This document shows, piece after piece, positions 57,093 through 64,000 of a stretch of 64,000 bases of DNA. The notes below the pieces were generated by a model, which was not told the origin of the DNA, ran no database searches, and saw only the letters and a list, made by a program, of their open reading frames with translations. The DNA is from CAVRAZ01 sp963719135 (lineage in GTDB: Bacteria > Pseudomonadota > Gammaproteobacteria > DSM-19610), in NCBI GenBank assembly GCA_963719135.1, contig CAVRAZ010000003.1:186001-250000 (forward strand), in the 5' to 3' direction. The position numbers and the translations under genes are program-made. Positions within the stretch are counted from its first letter, which is position 1. Each line of letters starts with the position of its first letter.

Positions 57093-58331
57093 TCAGACGG
57101 ACGCCTGGCGGGCCAGTCTGAACAGCGGCGCCACCACGATCTTCAGCTTGCCGAACGCTTCGCGCAGTGCCGCCTCGGCCTGCGCCGCATCCGGCGCCCG
57201 GGCGAACATGAAGCCGAGATAGCTGCTGGCCTCGGGCAGCGGCACCAGTTCATAACCTTCACGCACGCTGATCACGATGTCTTCGATCCAGCGTGTGCGC
57301 CCCGCGTCTAACAGGCCCTCGACCCGACGCAGTATGCCCGCACCCGGGATGGGCAGCATCAGCACCCCTGCGCCGCCCTCGACCGGCCGGATCGGCGCCG
57401 GACGATTCATGGCGTACCGAATCACCAGTGTTTCCAGATCACTGCCGGCGCCGAGTTCGAGCAACCGCGCGCAGTCGCCGCCGATGGTGCGCGAAGCGAT
57501 TTCCATGACCCAGGCCCGGCCTGCGCTCAATCGCAGTTCCGCGTGAACCGGACCTTCGCGCAAACCGTAGGCCGCGCAGGCCGCGGCAAGCGTCTCGACG
57601 GCGTGGGCCTGCTGCGACACCGGGTGTCGCGACGGCGTGATGTAATAGGTTTCCTCGAAATAGGGTCCTTCCATCGGGTCGGGCTTGTCGAACATCGCCA
57701 ACACGTTGAGCCGGCCGCGGTGCAGTATCGCTTCGATCGCGATCTCGGGTCCGCTGATGAACCGTTCGACGAGCACCTTGTCCCGCTCATCAGGCGGCAA
57801 TTGCGCTTCGCGCGCCAGCAGCGCCTGAACGCGCGCGATCGCGTTCAGGCAACCGGCCTCGTCGTCGGCGCGAATCACGCCGCGGCTGGCCGACAGGCTG
57901 ACCGGCTTGACGACCACCGGATACGTCAGTCCCTCGAGTTGCGCTGCGAGCGGCCGGTCCGTATGCACGCGGCGGTGCGCGGGCACGGGCACGCCGGCCG
58001 CGGCGAGCCGCCCGCGGGCGAGATCCTTGCGCCGCGAAAGCTTCGCCGCCGCCGGCGGATTGTGCGGCAGATCCAGCACCCCGGCCACCGCGCCGGCCAG
58101 CTCGACCGCCGCGTCATCGGTGGCGATGACACCGGCGAAGGGTCGGGACGACGCGGCGCCGAGCAGTTGGTCCAGCGCGCCGGGATCGTTCAGATCCACG
58201 TGCAGGCCGTCGGCAACCGCGCTGATCAGCGCATGGCGACCCGGCGAAGCGACGAGCACGTCGACGCCCAGGTCACGGGCTGCACGCAGATAAGCGGCGA
58301 TGCGATAGCTGTTGGGAGGCGTCACCAGCAA
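57093..58331 (-). CDS. ATP-grasp domain protein
   Basis: A 412-residue ATP-grasp ligase-like protein. A preATP-grasp domain (MLVTPPNSYRIAAYLRAARD) precedes the ATP-grasp core, with the lysine-containing strand TYPVVVKPVSLSASRGVIRA, VLVERFISGPEIAIEAILHR, and the metal-binding AWVMEIASRTIGGDCARLLE. A C-terminal domain follows. ATP-grasp enzymes join a carboxylate to an amine or thiol; the substrate here is unknown. The start is uncertain (TTG 58331 or GTG 58325). It lies immediately downstream of the second A-type Fe-S carrier, probably in one operon. Confidence 0.85.
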   Translation of the reverse strand: MLVTPPNSYRIAAYLRAARDLGVDVLVASPGRHALISAVADGLHVDLNDPGALDQLLGAASSRPFAGVIATDDAAVELAGAVAGVLDLPHNPPAAAKLSRRKDLARGRLAAAGVPVPAHRRVHTDRPLAAQLEGLTYPVVVKPVSLSASRGVIRADDEAGCLNAIARVQALLAREAQLPPDERDKVLVERFISGPEIAIEAILHRGRLNVLAMFDKPDPMEGPYFEETYYITPSRHPVSQQAHAVETLAAACAAYGLREGPVHAELRLSAGRAWVMEIASRTIGGDCARLLELGAGSDLETLVIRYAMNRPAPIRPVEGGAGVLMLPIPGAGILRRVEGLLDAGRTRWIEDIVISVREGYELVPLPEASSYLGFMFARAPDAAQAEAALREAFGKLKIVVAPLFRLARQASV

Positions 58332-58384
58332 CAGGCGCTCGCGCGCCGGTCGCCGGTGCCGATCGGCGGAACGAACGGTGTGGG

Positions 58385-58780
58385 TCAGGCACAGCCTCCG
58401 CCCGCGGCGCCGCAGGTGCCGCAGGTGCCGGAACCGCCGGTGGTCGCGAAGACGTTGTTGAACACGAAACTCGCGCCACTGGGGCGCTCGACGTAGTCGA
58501 TTTCGACGCCGCGCAGAAAATTCAGGGCGACGGCATCGACATAGAGATTGAAACCGCCCGCCGCCAGCACACAGTCATACGGCGTACGCGTATCGGTGAA
58601 CGTCATGCCGTAACTCATGCCGCCACAGCCGCCACCGGACACAAAGACGCGGATCGCGTCCAGCTCGTCGTCCACGTCCTTGAACAACTCCGCCATCTTT
58701 TCGCTGGCGGCGGCGGTCAGACGCAGATCGGCGTCACCGAGGTGATTGGAAAACTCAATCGTTTGGCTCATGGCAACCAT
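58385..58780 (-). CDS. A-type iron-sulfur carrier (ErpA/IscA-like), cysteine-rich tail
   Basis: A 131-residue HesB/IscA-family protein. Ligand cysteines are in FVSGGGCGGMSYGMTF and the C-terminal SGTCGTCGAAGGGCA, which has one cysteine more than classical ErpA. The second-domain block AGGFNLYVDAVALNFLRGVE is conserved. ATG 58771 (MSQTIEFSNHLGD) is an equally possible start. It is distinct from erpA at 51751, so the cell has at least two such carriers. Confidence 0.88.
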   Translation of the reverse strand: MVAMSQTIEFSNHLGDADLRLTAAASEKMAELFKDVDDELDAIRVFVSGGGCGGMSYGMTFTDTRTPYDCVLAAGGFNLYVDAVALNFLRGVEIDYVERPSGASFVFNNVFATTGGSGTCGTCGAAGGGCA

Positions 58781-59051
58781 CCTTCTGTGTGTTCTTCAAC
58801 GGTAGGAGTCTAGCAAAAACCCGCCCGCGCTTGACGCTTGGAAAACTGGGCGAATTGCAACCGGTACGTGGCAATGCAATCTAAATAGGAACCATTTGCA
58901 TTTAGATGATTTGGATTTATAATTCGCTTGGCCGCCACTCTCCGCGCACGTCCGGCCCATAGAGAATAGCCAATGCATAACAAGATCTTAGCTGGCAACC
59001 CCCCGTCTGTGCGTCCGGCCATAGACCCTTTGCCCGCACCCGCCCGGTCCC

Positions 59052-59585
59052 ATGCGACTTAGACTGCTGCTTTTCCTGGCACTGCTGCTGCCGGTCAGCG
59101 TTGCGTCGGCCCGCAGCGTCTATCAGGAACCCGAAGCATTTGTCGCCGAGGCGTTTGGCGGCGCGCCGCCGGAGCCGCGCGCGATATGGCTGACGGGGGA
59201 ACGCAAAGCACGCGTGAAGCAGATCCTCGACCACGATTATTCCACGCTGCGTGTGCGCTACTGGATGAAGGGCGACCGCACCGTCTGGGTGCTGGACGAA
59301 ATCGGCAAGGAGCGGCCGATTACCGCGGGCTTCGTCGTTGAACACGGCGCGCTGGATAGCGTGCGCGTGTTGGCGTTCAGGGAAAGCCGGGGTTGGGAAA
59401 TACGCCATCCGTTTTTCACGGACCAGTTCAAGACGGCGGCGCTGAATGCCGACGGCCGCCTGGACAAACCCATCGACGGCATCTCCGGCGCCACGCTTTC
59501 GGTGAGCGCCATGAAGAAACTGGCGACGCTGGCGCTGTATCTCGACAGCCAGGCGAAAACCGAACATGTCGAAAGCACACCATAG
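59052..59585 (+). CDS. Exported FMN-binding domain protein
   Basis: A 177-residue protein with a signal peptide (MRLRLLLFLALLLPVSVASA). Its FMN_bind domain has the flavinylation motif DGISGATLSVSAMKKLATLA, where ApbE would attach FMN to the threonine of SGAT. It overlaps the downstream PepSY gene by 20 bp. Together they fit an extracytoplasmic electron-transfer module. Confidence 0.87.
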   Translation: MRLRLLLFLALLLPVSVASARSVYQEPEAFVAEAFGGAPPEPRAIWLTGERKARVKQILDHDYSTLRVRYWMKGDRTVWVLDEIGKERPITAGFVVEHGALDSVRVLAFRESRGWEIRHPFFTDQFKTAALNADGRLDKPIDGISGATLSVSAMKKLATLALYLDSQAKTEHVESTP

Positions 59586-60327
59586 AAGGCAGCGCTTCAA
59601 GCTGCGTTCGTTCTATGTGTGGCACCGCTACATGGGAATCACGGCGGCGCTGTTCATGGTGCTGGTCGCCGGCACCGGCGTGCTGCTCAATCATACCGAG
59701 CAGTTGCAGCTCGATCACCGTCACGTCCAGTCGGCCTGGGTGCTGGACTGGTACGGCATCAAGGCGCCGGACGACATGACCTCGTTCGACAGCGGCGAGC
59801 GCCGCGTCACGCTGATGGGCGAACATCTGTATCTCGATGAACAGGAGATCGACGGCGAATTCCGGCGACTCGCCGGGGCGGCCGACATCGACGGTACCGT
59901 CGTCATCGCCGTCGACGACCGGCTTCTGCTGCTGTCACGCCAGGGCGAACTGGTGGACGCGATGGATGCGGCCGATGGCATCCCGGCGGGCGTTCAGGAC
60001 GTCGGCAAGGATGGCGGCGGACGGCTGGTCCTCAAGACTGCGCTTGACGCCTACACCACCGATGCGGATTTTCTGCGCTGGGGACGCTGGAAGGGCGATG
60101 CCGCCACCGTCGCCTGGTCGCACCCACAGCCCACCGACCCCGCCCTGAAGCGGACGCTGCAATATCAATACCTCGGAGAAATACTCCCCGTCGAACGCGT
60201 GCTGCTGGATCTGCACAGCGGCCGTTTCTTCGGCCGGTTCGGCCCCTGGGTCATCGATCTGTCCGCGGCGCTGATGGTCATGCTGAGTCTGAGCGGCGCG
60301 TGGATGTGGTTCAGGCGGCGGCGTTGA
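59566..60327 (+). CDS. PepSY-associated transmembrane protein
   Basis: A 253-residue membrane protein with an N-terminal PepSY_TM helix (YVWHRYMGITAALFMVLVAG, TGVLLNHTEQL) and a C-terminal one (VIDLSAALMVMLSLSGAWMW) flanking a periplasmic beta domain. The histidines in WHRYMG, NHTEQ and LDLHSGRFFG resemble haem ligands of PepSY ferric-reductase-like proteins. It is coupled to the FMN-binding protein gene, so a role in passing electrons from the membrane to the flavoprotein is plausible. Confidence 0.85.
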   Translation: MSKAHHRRQRFKLRSFYVWHRYMGITAALFMVLVAGTGVLLNHTEQLQLDHRHVQSAWVLDWYGIKAPDDMTSFDSGERRVTLMGEHLYLDEQEIDGEFRRLAGAADIDGTVVIAVDDRLLLLSRQGELVDAMDAADGIPAGVQDVGKDGGGRLVLKTALDAYTTDADFLRWGRWKGDAATVAWSHPQPTDPALKRTLQYQYLGEILPVERVLLDLHSGRFFGRFGPWVIDLSAALMVMLSLSGAWMWFRRRR

Positions 60328-60336
60328 CCCCTTGAC

Positions 60337-60415
60337 ACCACCCGTTGCCTCCCTTCGGTAGCGGGTCGGTTCCGGCCGAGAGGATTGGCCGGAACAGGTA
60401 ACGGGTGGTCTTCTT
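60337..60415 (+). terminator. Nested hairpin after the PepSY gene
   Basis: An outer stem ACCACCCGTTGCCT (60337-60350) pairs with AGGTAACGGGTGGT (60396-60409) with one wobble. Inside it, GTTCCGGCC (60369-60377) pairs with GGCCGGAAC (60387-60395). CTTCTTGT follows. It starts 10 bp after the stop codon and probably ends the FMN-bind/PepSY transcript; it could also be a structured leader of the next operon. Confidence 0.5.
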
Positions 60416-60574
60416 GTGCCATAGTTCACCGAGTGGATAACTGGACGGGGGTACCAAAGGTCGCTATCGGCGTTCGCCGCCGGCAGGGAAAACCGGCAGC
60501 GCGGGGAACTACCGGACTGCAAGGCAGTCAATTTGCTGTTCTTCAGTTTCCCGCAAATTGTCGGAGCCTGATCG

Positions 60575-61336
60575 GTGCATTACACGCAAGAAACGAACCC
60601 CGTGGCCGCCGACCGCAGCGCTCCCCGAATCCTGATCGTCGATGACGACACCGATATCCGATCATTGCTCTCGGAATTTCTCGAAGGCAAGGGTCTGAAT
60701 GTCTCGCAGGCCGCCAACGGCACGAAAATGTGGGATGTCCTCGGCGCGCAGCACGTCGACCTCGTGGTGCTGGACATCAACCTGCCGGGGACCGACGGGC
60801 TCGAGCTGTGCCGCGCGTTGCGTGCCGACTCCGGCGTACCGGTGATCATGCTGACGGCGAGGTCCAGCCCGATCGATCGAGTCACCGGTCTGGAAACCGG
60901 GGCGGACGACTACGTCTGCAAACCGTTCGAGCCGCTGGAACTCCTCTCCAGAATCCGCAGCGTCCTGCGGCGCGCTACCGCCGCCCTCGCGCCTGAAGGG
61001 CCCGGCCGCACCCCGGTCCGGCTGCACTTTGCGAATTGGACGTTGGACGTCAACGCGCGCCATTTGATCGACCCGCAGGGCGTTCTCGTGCTGCTTTCCG
61101 GGGCAGAGTACCGGCTGCTCAATATCTTTCTGGAGCAGCCCAATACGGTCCTGACCAGAGACCGCGTGATGGAACTCATTCACGGTCGTGACGCCGGTCC
61201 GTTTGACCGGTCGATCGATCTGCAGGTGAGTCGTCTCAGACAAAAGATCGAGGACGACTCGAAGTATCCGAAAATCATAAAGACGGTGCGAAACGAGGGC
61301 TATATCCTGACCGCCCCGGTCAGGGTCGACTATTGA
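60575..61336 (+). CDS. OmpR-family response regulator
   Basis: A 253-residue two-component regulator. The receiver domain has acidic residues in ILIVDDDTDIRSLLSEF, the phosphoacceptor aspartate in DLVVLDINLPGTDGLELC, threonine in VIMLTARSSP and lysine in YVCKPFEPLELLSRI. The C-terminal winged helix shows LLSGAEYRLLNIFLEQPNTV and FDRSIDLQVSRLRQKIEDD. The start is GTG 60575. The stop overlaps the kinase start by 1 bp (TGATG). Confidence 0.92.
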   Translation: MHYTQETNPVAADRSAPRILIVDDDTDIRSLLSEFLEGKGLNVSQAANGTKMWDVLGAQHVDLVVLDINLPGTDGLELCRALRADSGVPVIMLTARSSPIDRVTGLETGADDYVCKPFEPLELLSRIRSVLRRATAALAPEGPGRTPVRLHFANWTLDVNARHLIDPQGVLVLLSGAEYRLLNIFLEQPNTVLTRDRVMELIHGRDAGPFDRSIDLQVSRLRQKIEDDSKYPKIIKTVRNEGYILTAPVRVDY

Positions 61337-62691
61337 TGATCAGGTCGTTTCTCGGATCCATGACCGCCAGGATATTCCTGACCCTGGTACTGGGCACCAT
61401 CGGCTCCGGGTCACTGGTCATGACGCTCGCCGCGAACGAGCGCGCAAGACTGGACACCCATATCCGCATGCACCATGCCGCCGAGCGAATGGAACAACTG
61501 ATCCTCACACTCGATGGGGTGCCCCCGTCGTCGCGCGCGGCGGTGATTCAGGTGGCGCAAAGGTACGCGGTTCGCGTCGCGCTGAACGCGTCGGCGCCCG
61601 TGCCGGGAAAAGCGTCCGACTCCGAATTTGCCATGGAACTTCGCCGCACTCTGGGTGAGAACCGGCACATCGGCGTGTACGACGGGAAGGACCGGGACTG
61701 CGCGACCGAAGGCACCAGCCAGGATGCCGCGCCGGCTGCCGGGCATCGTTGCGAGATCATAGCGGCCAGTCTGCAGGACGGATCGCCGGTAAGACTCGAC
61801 ATCAGGCGCCCCGACCGGACGCCGCCGCCCTTCATGAAGAATTTTCTGAGCGACCTCGTGTTGCTCCTGACGGCGCTCGTCGTGCTCGCTCTGATCGTGG
61901 CGCACATGGCCACCAAACCGTTGCGCAGGCTGGCGCGCGCCGCGCACGAGTTGGGCCGCGATATCGAACGTCAACCGCTGCCGGAGACGGAGGGATCGAC
62001 GGAGGTGAGAGAGGCGTCGGCCGCATTCAACAGGATGCAGGCCAGGATCCGCGATCACCTGCAACAACGGACTTGCATGCTGGCCGCGATCGCGCACGAT
62101 CTCCAGACGCCGTTGACGCGGCTCCGGCTGCGTCTGGAAAAGGTCGGTGATCCGGATCTTCGCGGCAAACTGATCAAGGACATGACCGATACCCAGAAGA
62201 TGGCCAGGGAAGGATTGGAATTCGCCCGTACACTGAACGTCGACGAACCCTTCGAATTCGTTGACCTGGATTCTCTGGTGGCGGCGATCTCCAATGATGC
62301 GATCGACGCGGGTTGTGACGTCACCTGCAGCGGTTCGATTGGAGCACCCGTTCTTGCGGCGCCGCAGGCGCTGCGCCGCTGCATCGCCAACTTGATCGAG
62401 AATGCCATCAAGTACGGAAAGCTCGCCCGCGTCACTGTGAACCGGGTCGATCGCACGGCGTTGGTTTCGGTGGCCGACGCCGGTCCCGGAATTCCGGACG
62501 GCCGGCTGGAGGAAGTCTTTCAACCTTTCAACCGCGGCGGTGGCGCGCACCCGGAGGTCGCCGCCGGAACGGGGCTCGGACTGGCGATCGCGCGTATCGT
62601 GGCGGAAAAGCACAGGGGCGTTGTCAGGCTGAGAAACGGCGCTCCCGACGAAGGCGGACTGGTGGCGACATTGGAGTTGCCGCTGCCCTGA
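61336..62691 (+). CDS. Sensor histidine kinase (EnvZ-like)
   Basis: A 451-residue inner-membrane kinase. TM1 (residues ~10-32) and TM2 (LVLLLTALVVLALIVAHMAT) flank a periplasmic sensor of about 140 residues. A HAMP domain follows, then the DHp helix with the phospho-accepting histidine (CMLAAIAHDLQTPLTRLRLR), the N box (IANLIENAIKYG), G1 (VADAGPGIPDG) and G2 (GTGLGLAIARIVAEKH). It is translationally coupled to the response regulator. The signal is unknown; the Pro-rich RRPDRTPPPFMKN stretch precedes TM2. Confidence 0.92.
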   Translation: MIRSFLGSMTARIFLTLVLGTIGSGSLVMTLAANERARLDTHIRMHHAAERMEQLILTLDGVPPSSRAAVIQVAQRYAVRVALNASAPVPGKASDSEFAMELRRTLGENRHIGVYDGKDRDCATEGTSQDAAPAAGHRCEIIAASLQDGSPVRLDIRRPDRTPPPFMKNFLSDLVLLLTALVVLALIVAHMATKPLRRLARAAHELGRDIERQPLPETEGSTEVREASAAFNRMQARIRDHLQQRTCMLAAIAHDLQTPLTRLRLRLEKVGDPDLRGKLIKDMTDTQKMAREGLEFARTLNVDEPFEFVDLDSLVAAISNDAIDAGCDVTCSGSIGAPVLAAPQALRRCIANLIENAIKYGKLARVTVNRVDRTALVSVADAGPGIPDGRLEEVFQPFNRGGGAHPEVAAGTGLGLAIARIVAEKHRGVVRLRNGAPDEGGLVATLELPLP

Positions 62692-62714
62692 TTCAGGTAC
62701 GACACGCGCCAGGG

Positions 62715-62744
62715 CCGGCAACCTGTACGCTCACAGGTTGCCGG
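62715..62744 (+). terminator. Hairpin between the kinase and the D/G-rich protein gene
   Basis: A perfect 12-bp stem, CCGGCAACCTGT and ACAGGTTGCCGG, with a 6-nt loop lies 24 bp after the kinase stop, between convergent genes. No long T tract follows, so termination efficiency is uncertain. Confidence 0.55.
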
Positions 62745-62783
62745 TTCGGGGTCACGATGGCACTGCGGCGGAAGGCCGGCGCG

Positions 62784-63491
62784 TTACGCCTTGGCGCTGA
62801 CGTTGGACCCCGGGTTACTCGCTTGAAGATTGTCGTACAGCGTGCTCAGGAAACCGGCAAGCGAGGTCTGATTGTCGGACGCGCCCAGGGAGGCGAGCAG
62901 GTTATTGAAATCCTGCTGCAGGGTCGAACCGGTTGCGTCAGACGCCGCCCGGGTCGCTGACGCGTCCGATGACGACAGTTGCTGGACCAGGCTCTGCAGC
63001 CGGCTCTCCAGGCCGTTCAGTCCGCCGCCTCGAGCGTAGCCGTGAACCCCGTCCGCGGATCCGCCACCACTGCCGTCGTTGTCGCCATCGCTGTCGACTC
63101 CGGCGCTGTTGGCGACCTGCGCCGCCGCGGGCCCGGACTGCGCGACGCTCTGTGCGTGGAGCGCGCTGAACAGATCGTGCATGAACGTACTCAGCGCCTG
63201 TTTCAGATCCTGAGAGACAGACCCGTTGCCGGACGTCGCGGTTGCGCCGTTGGCAACGGCGTTGCCGTCCGCCGTCGCGCCCGCCGCGGCAGGGACGCTG
63301 ACACCGATGCTCGACAGCGCCTGCAGGATGGCGGACGCGAACCGATTCGCTTTGCCGACGCCGCTTGAATTCTGACTTCCATCATTGTCTCCGTCGCTGT
63401 CGGCAGCGCTGTTGCTCCGGTTCACGGAAGCAGGACTGCCGACCTGGCCGATGGTGTAGGCATTGGCCGCGATCGCATTGATCGTAGACAT
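62784..63491 (-). CDS. Low-complexity Ala/Ser/Gly/Asp-rich protein
   Basis: A 235-residue protein without a classical signal peptide. It contains two acidic SDGDNDGS-type loops (AADSDGDNDGSQNSS near residue 32 and GVDSDGDNDGSGGG near 137) that resemble EF-hand/dockerin calcium loops. Three amphipathic blocks follow the LQALSSIGV, LKQALSTFMHDLFSAL and FNNLLASLG patterns. The protein starts MSTINAIAANAYTIGQVG. I recall similar short repeat proteins in other proteobacteria but cannot assign a function. Confidence 0.7.
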   Translation of the reverse strand: MSTINAIAANAYTIGQVGSPASVNRSNSAADSDGDNDGSQNSSGVGKANRFASAILQALSSIGVSVPAAAGATADGNAVANGATATSGNGSVSQDLKQALSTFMHDLFSALHAQSVAQSGPAAAQVANSAGVDSDGDNDGSGGGSADGVHGYARGGGLNGLESRLQSLVQQLSSSDASATRAASDATGSTLQQDFNNLLASLGASDNQTSLAGFLSTLYDNLQASNPGSNVSAKA

Positions 63492-63739
63492 CGATATTCT
63501 CCTTTACAGGGTAAATGCATAGAGTAATACGGACCAGTCTAGCGGAAGGCCTTGAGCGAAGATTGAGACCGGTTTTGTATCGGAATGTATCGTCGGCGGG
63601 ATGCCGAACACGCTTGCGGCGTACGCCATGGACGATGGGAAGATCGTGTCGAGCCCGCTGCCCGACGGGTCGGGGAGAGGCGGCCGAACCTCGCTGGCGA
63701 GCGCCCCCTGATCGGCATCAACGCGGCGGCCGATGCGGG

Positions 63740-64000
63740 CTAGCGGGCTGTTGTCAGAACTGCGAACTCCTTGCGGTTCTGCACGACTTTCGGCAGGTAC
63801 AGGCGTGTTTCGCGGTAGGGCAGATTTCTCTGCAGTTCCGAATACACACCGGGCGGCTGCAGCGCATTAATGGCGGAAATCGCGGCGCTTCGATTGTCCG
63901 AGAACACTTTGGTGACATTGCCGGTGCCGGTGTTGTAGGCCGATATCACGCAATAGTCGCCGCTGGCGCTGTCGCCGATATCGTCGAGCAGGTCATAGGT
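63740..64000 (-). CDS. Membrane-bound lytic murein transglycosylase (MltC-like), C-terminal part
   Basis: The C-terminal 86 residues of an SLT-fold transglycosylase that cleaves the glycan strand of peptidoglycan. Visible are CVISAYNTGTGNVTKVFSDN and YSELQRNLPYRETRLYLPKV, both close to MltC. The gene continues beyond the right edge, so the catalytic glutamate is outside the window. Confidence 0.85.
   Translation of the reverse strand, partial: TYDLLDDIGDSASGDYCVISAYNTGTGNVTKVFSDNRSAAISAINALQPPGVYSELQRNLPYRETRLYLPKVVQNRKEFAVLTTAR

Noticed and set aside
60416..60574. A riboswitch upstream of the response regulator
   Set aside because: GC-rich stems are present, but none of the conserved cores of cobalamin, c-di-GMP, TPP or similar riboswitches could be recognised.

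Overview
The window appears to hold two kinds of DNA. From about 3 kb to the right end it reads as the chromosome of a high-GC gammaproteobacterium. The support is a 16S-tRNA-Ile-tRNA-Ala-23S-5S rRNA operon, the birA-coaX-SPOR run beside tRNA-Thr, erpA, argC, hemJ, the Fe(2+)-trafficking protein gene yggX and a murein transglycosylase. The first ~2.75 kb looks different: a galU start divergent from an fmdB-type gene, then a monooxygenase, an acetyltransferase, a DinB-like protein and an SGNH hydrolase. It resembles an actinobacterial neighbourhood and carries several frameshifts, so it may be foreign DNA or a chimeric join at the repeat that ends it. I place no species name on either part.

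Layout. 1-2.75 kb: the actinobacterial-like block. 2.75-9.3 kb: two same-orientation copies of an IS91-family 3' end (about 336 bp shared). Each copy sits between broken genes: SGNH hydrolase | IS91 | type I secretion ABC transporter, and alpha/beta hydrolase | IS91 | cas4. Between them lies a large secreted FG-GAP/ASPIC/Calx-beta protein. 9.3-14.5 kb: a CRISPR remnant made of a truncated, frameshifted cas4-cas1 fusion, cas2 and an 18-repeat array, with no interference genes, closed by an IS66-family insertion. 15.0-21.0 kb: a 1750-residue nuclease-STAND NTPase followed by a HEPN-like protein. I take this pair as a candidate anti-phage system and the most interesting part of the window. 21.5-33.0 kb: ordinary accessory metabolism (ADH-SDR-RidA, CBS protein, AraC regulator, esterase, DUF2182/DUF899/regulator/propeller cluster, gamma-glutamyltranspeptidase). 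33.3-37.6 kb: a host-attachment-like protein, a hypothetical protein, a BsuBI/PstI-type restriction-modification pair and a broken symE, ending at the 3' end of tRNA-Thr.

From 37.7 kb on, genes are core and intact: SPOR protein, coaX, birA, the rRNA operon with a recognisable promoter, tyrS, an M23 peptidoglycan hydrolase, anmK, citrate synthase, erpA, argC, a ClC channel, a TlpA-like thioredoxin, hemJ, yggX, an ATP-grasp protein, a second A-type Fe-S carrier, an FMN-binding/PepSY electron-transfer pair, a two-component system, a low-complexity D/G/S/A-rich protein and the C-terminus of a lytic transglycosylase.

The accessory part therefore stacks three defence layers (CRISPR adaptation remnant, STAND nuclease plus HEPN, type II restriction-modification with a SymE remnant) up against a tRNA gene. 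Insertion-sequence debris and decayed genes lie on its distal side. Almost all reading-frame lesions fall in the accessory genes and the left block, while the 26 kb of core genes and the 5.2-kb STAND gene are clean. That pattern argues for real gene decay at least in the accessory zone.
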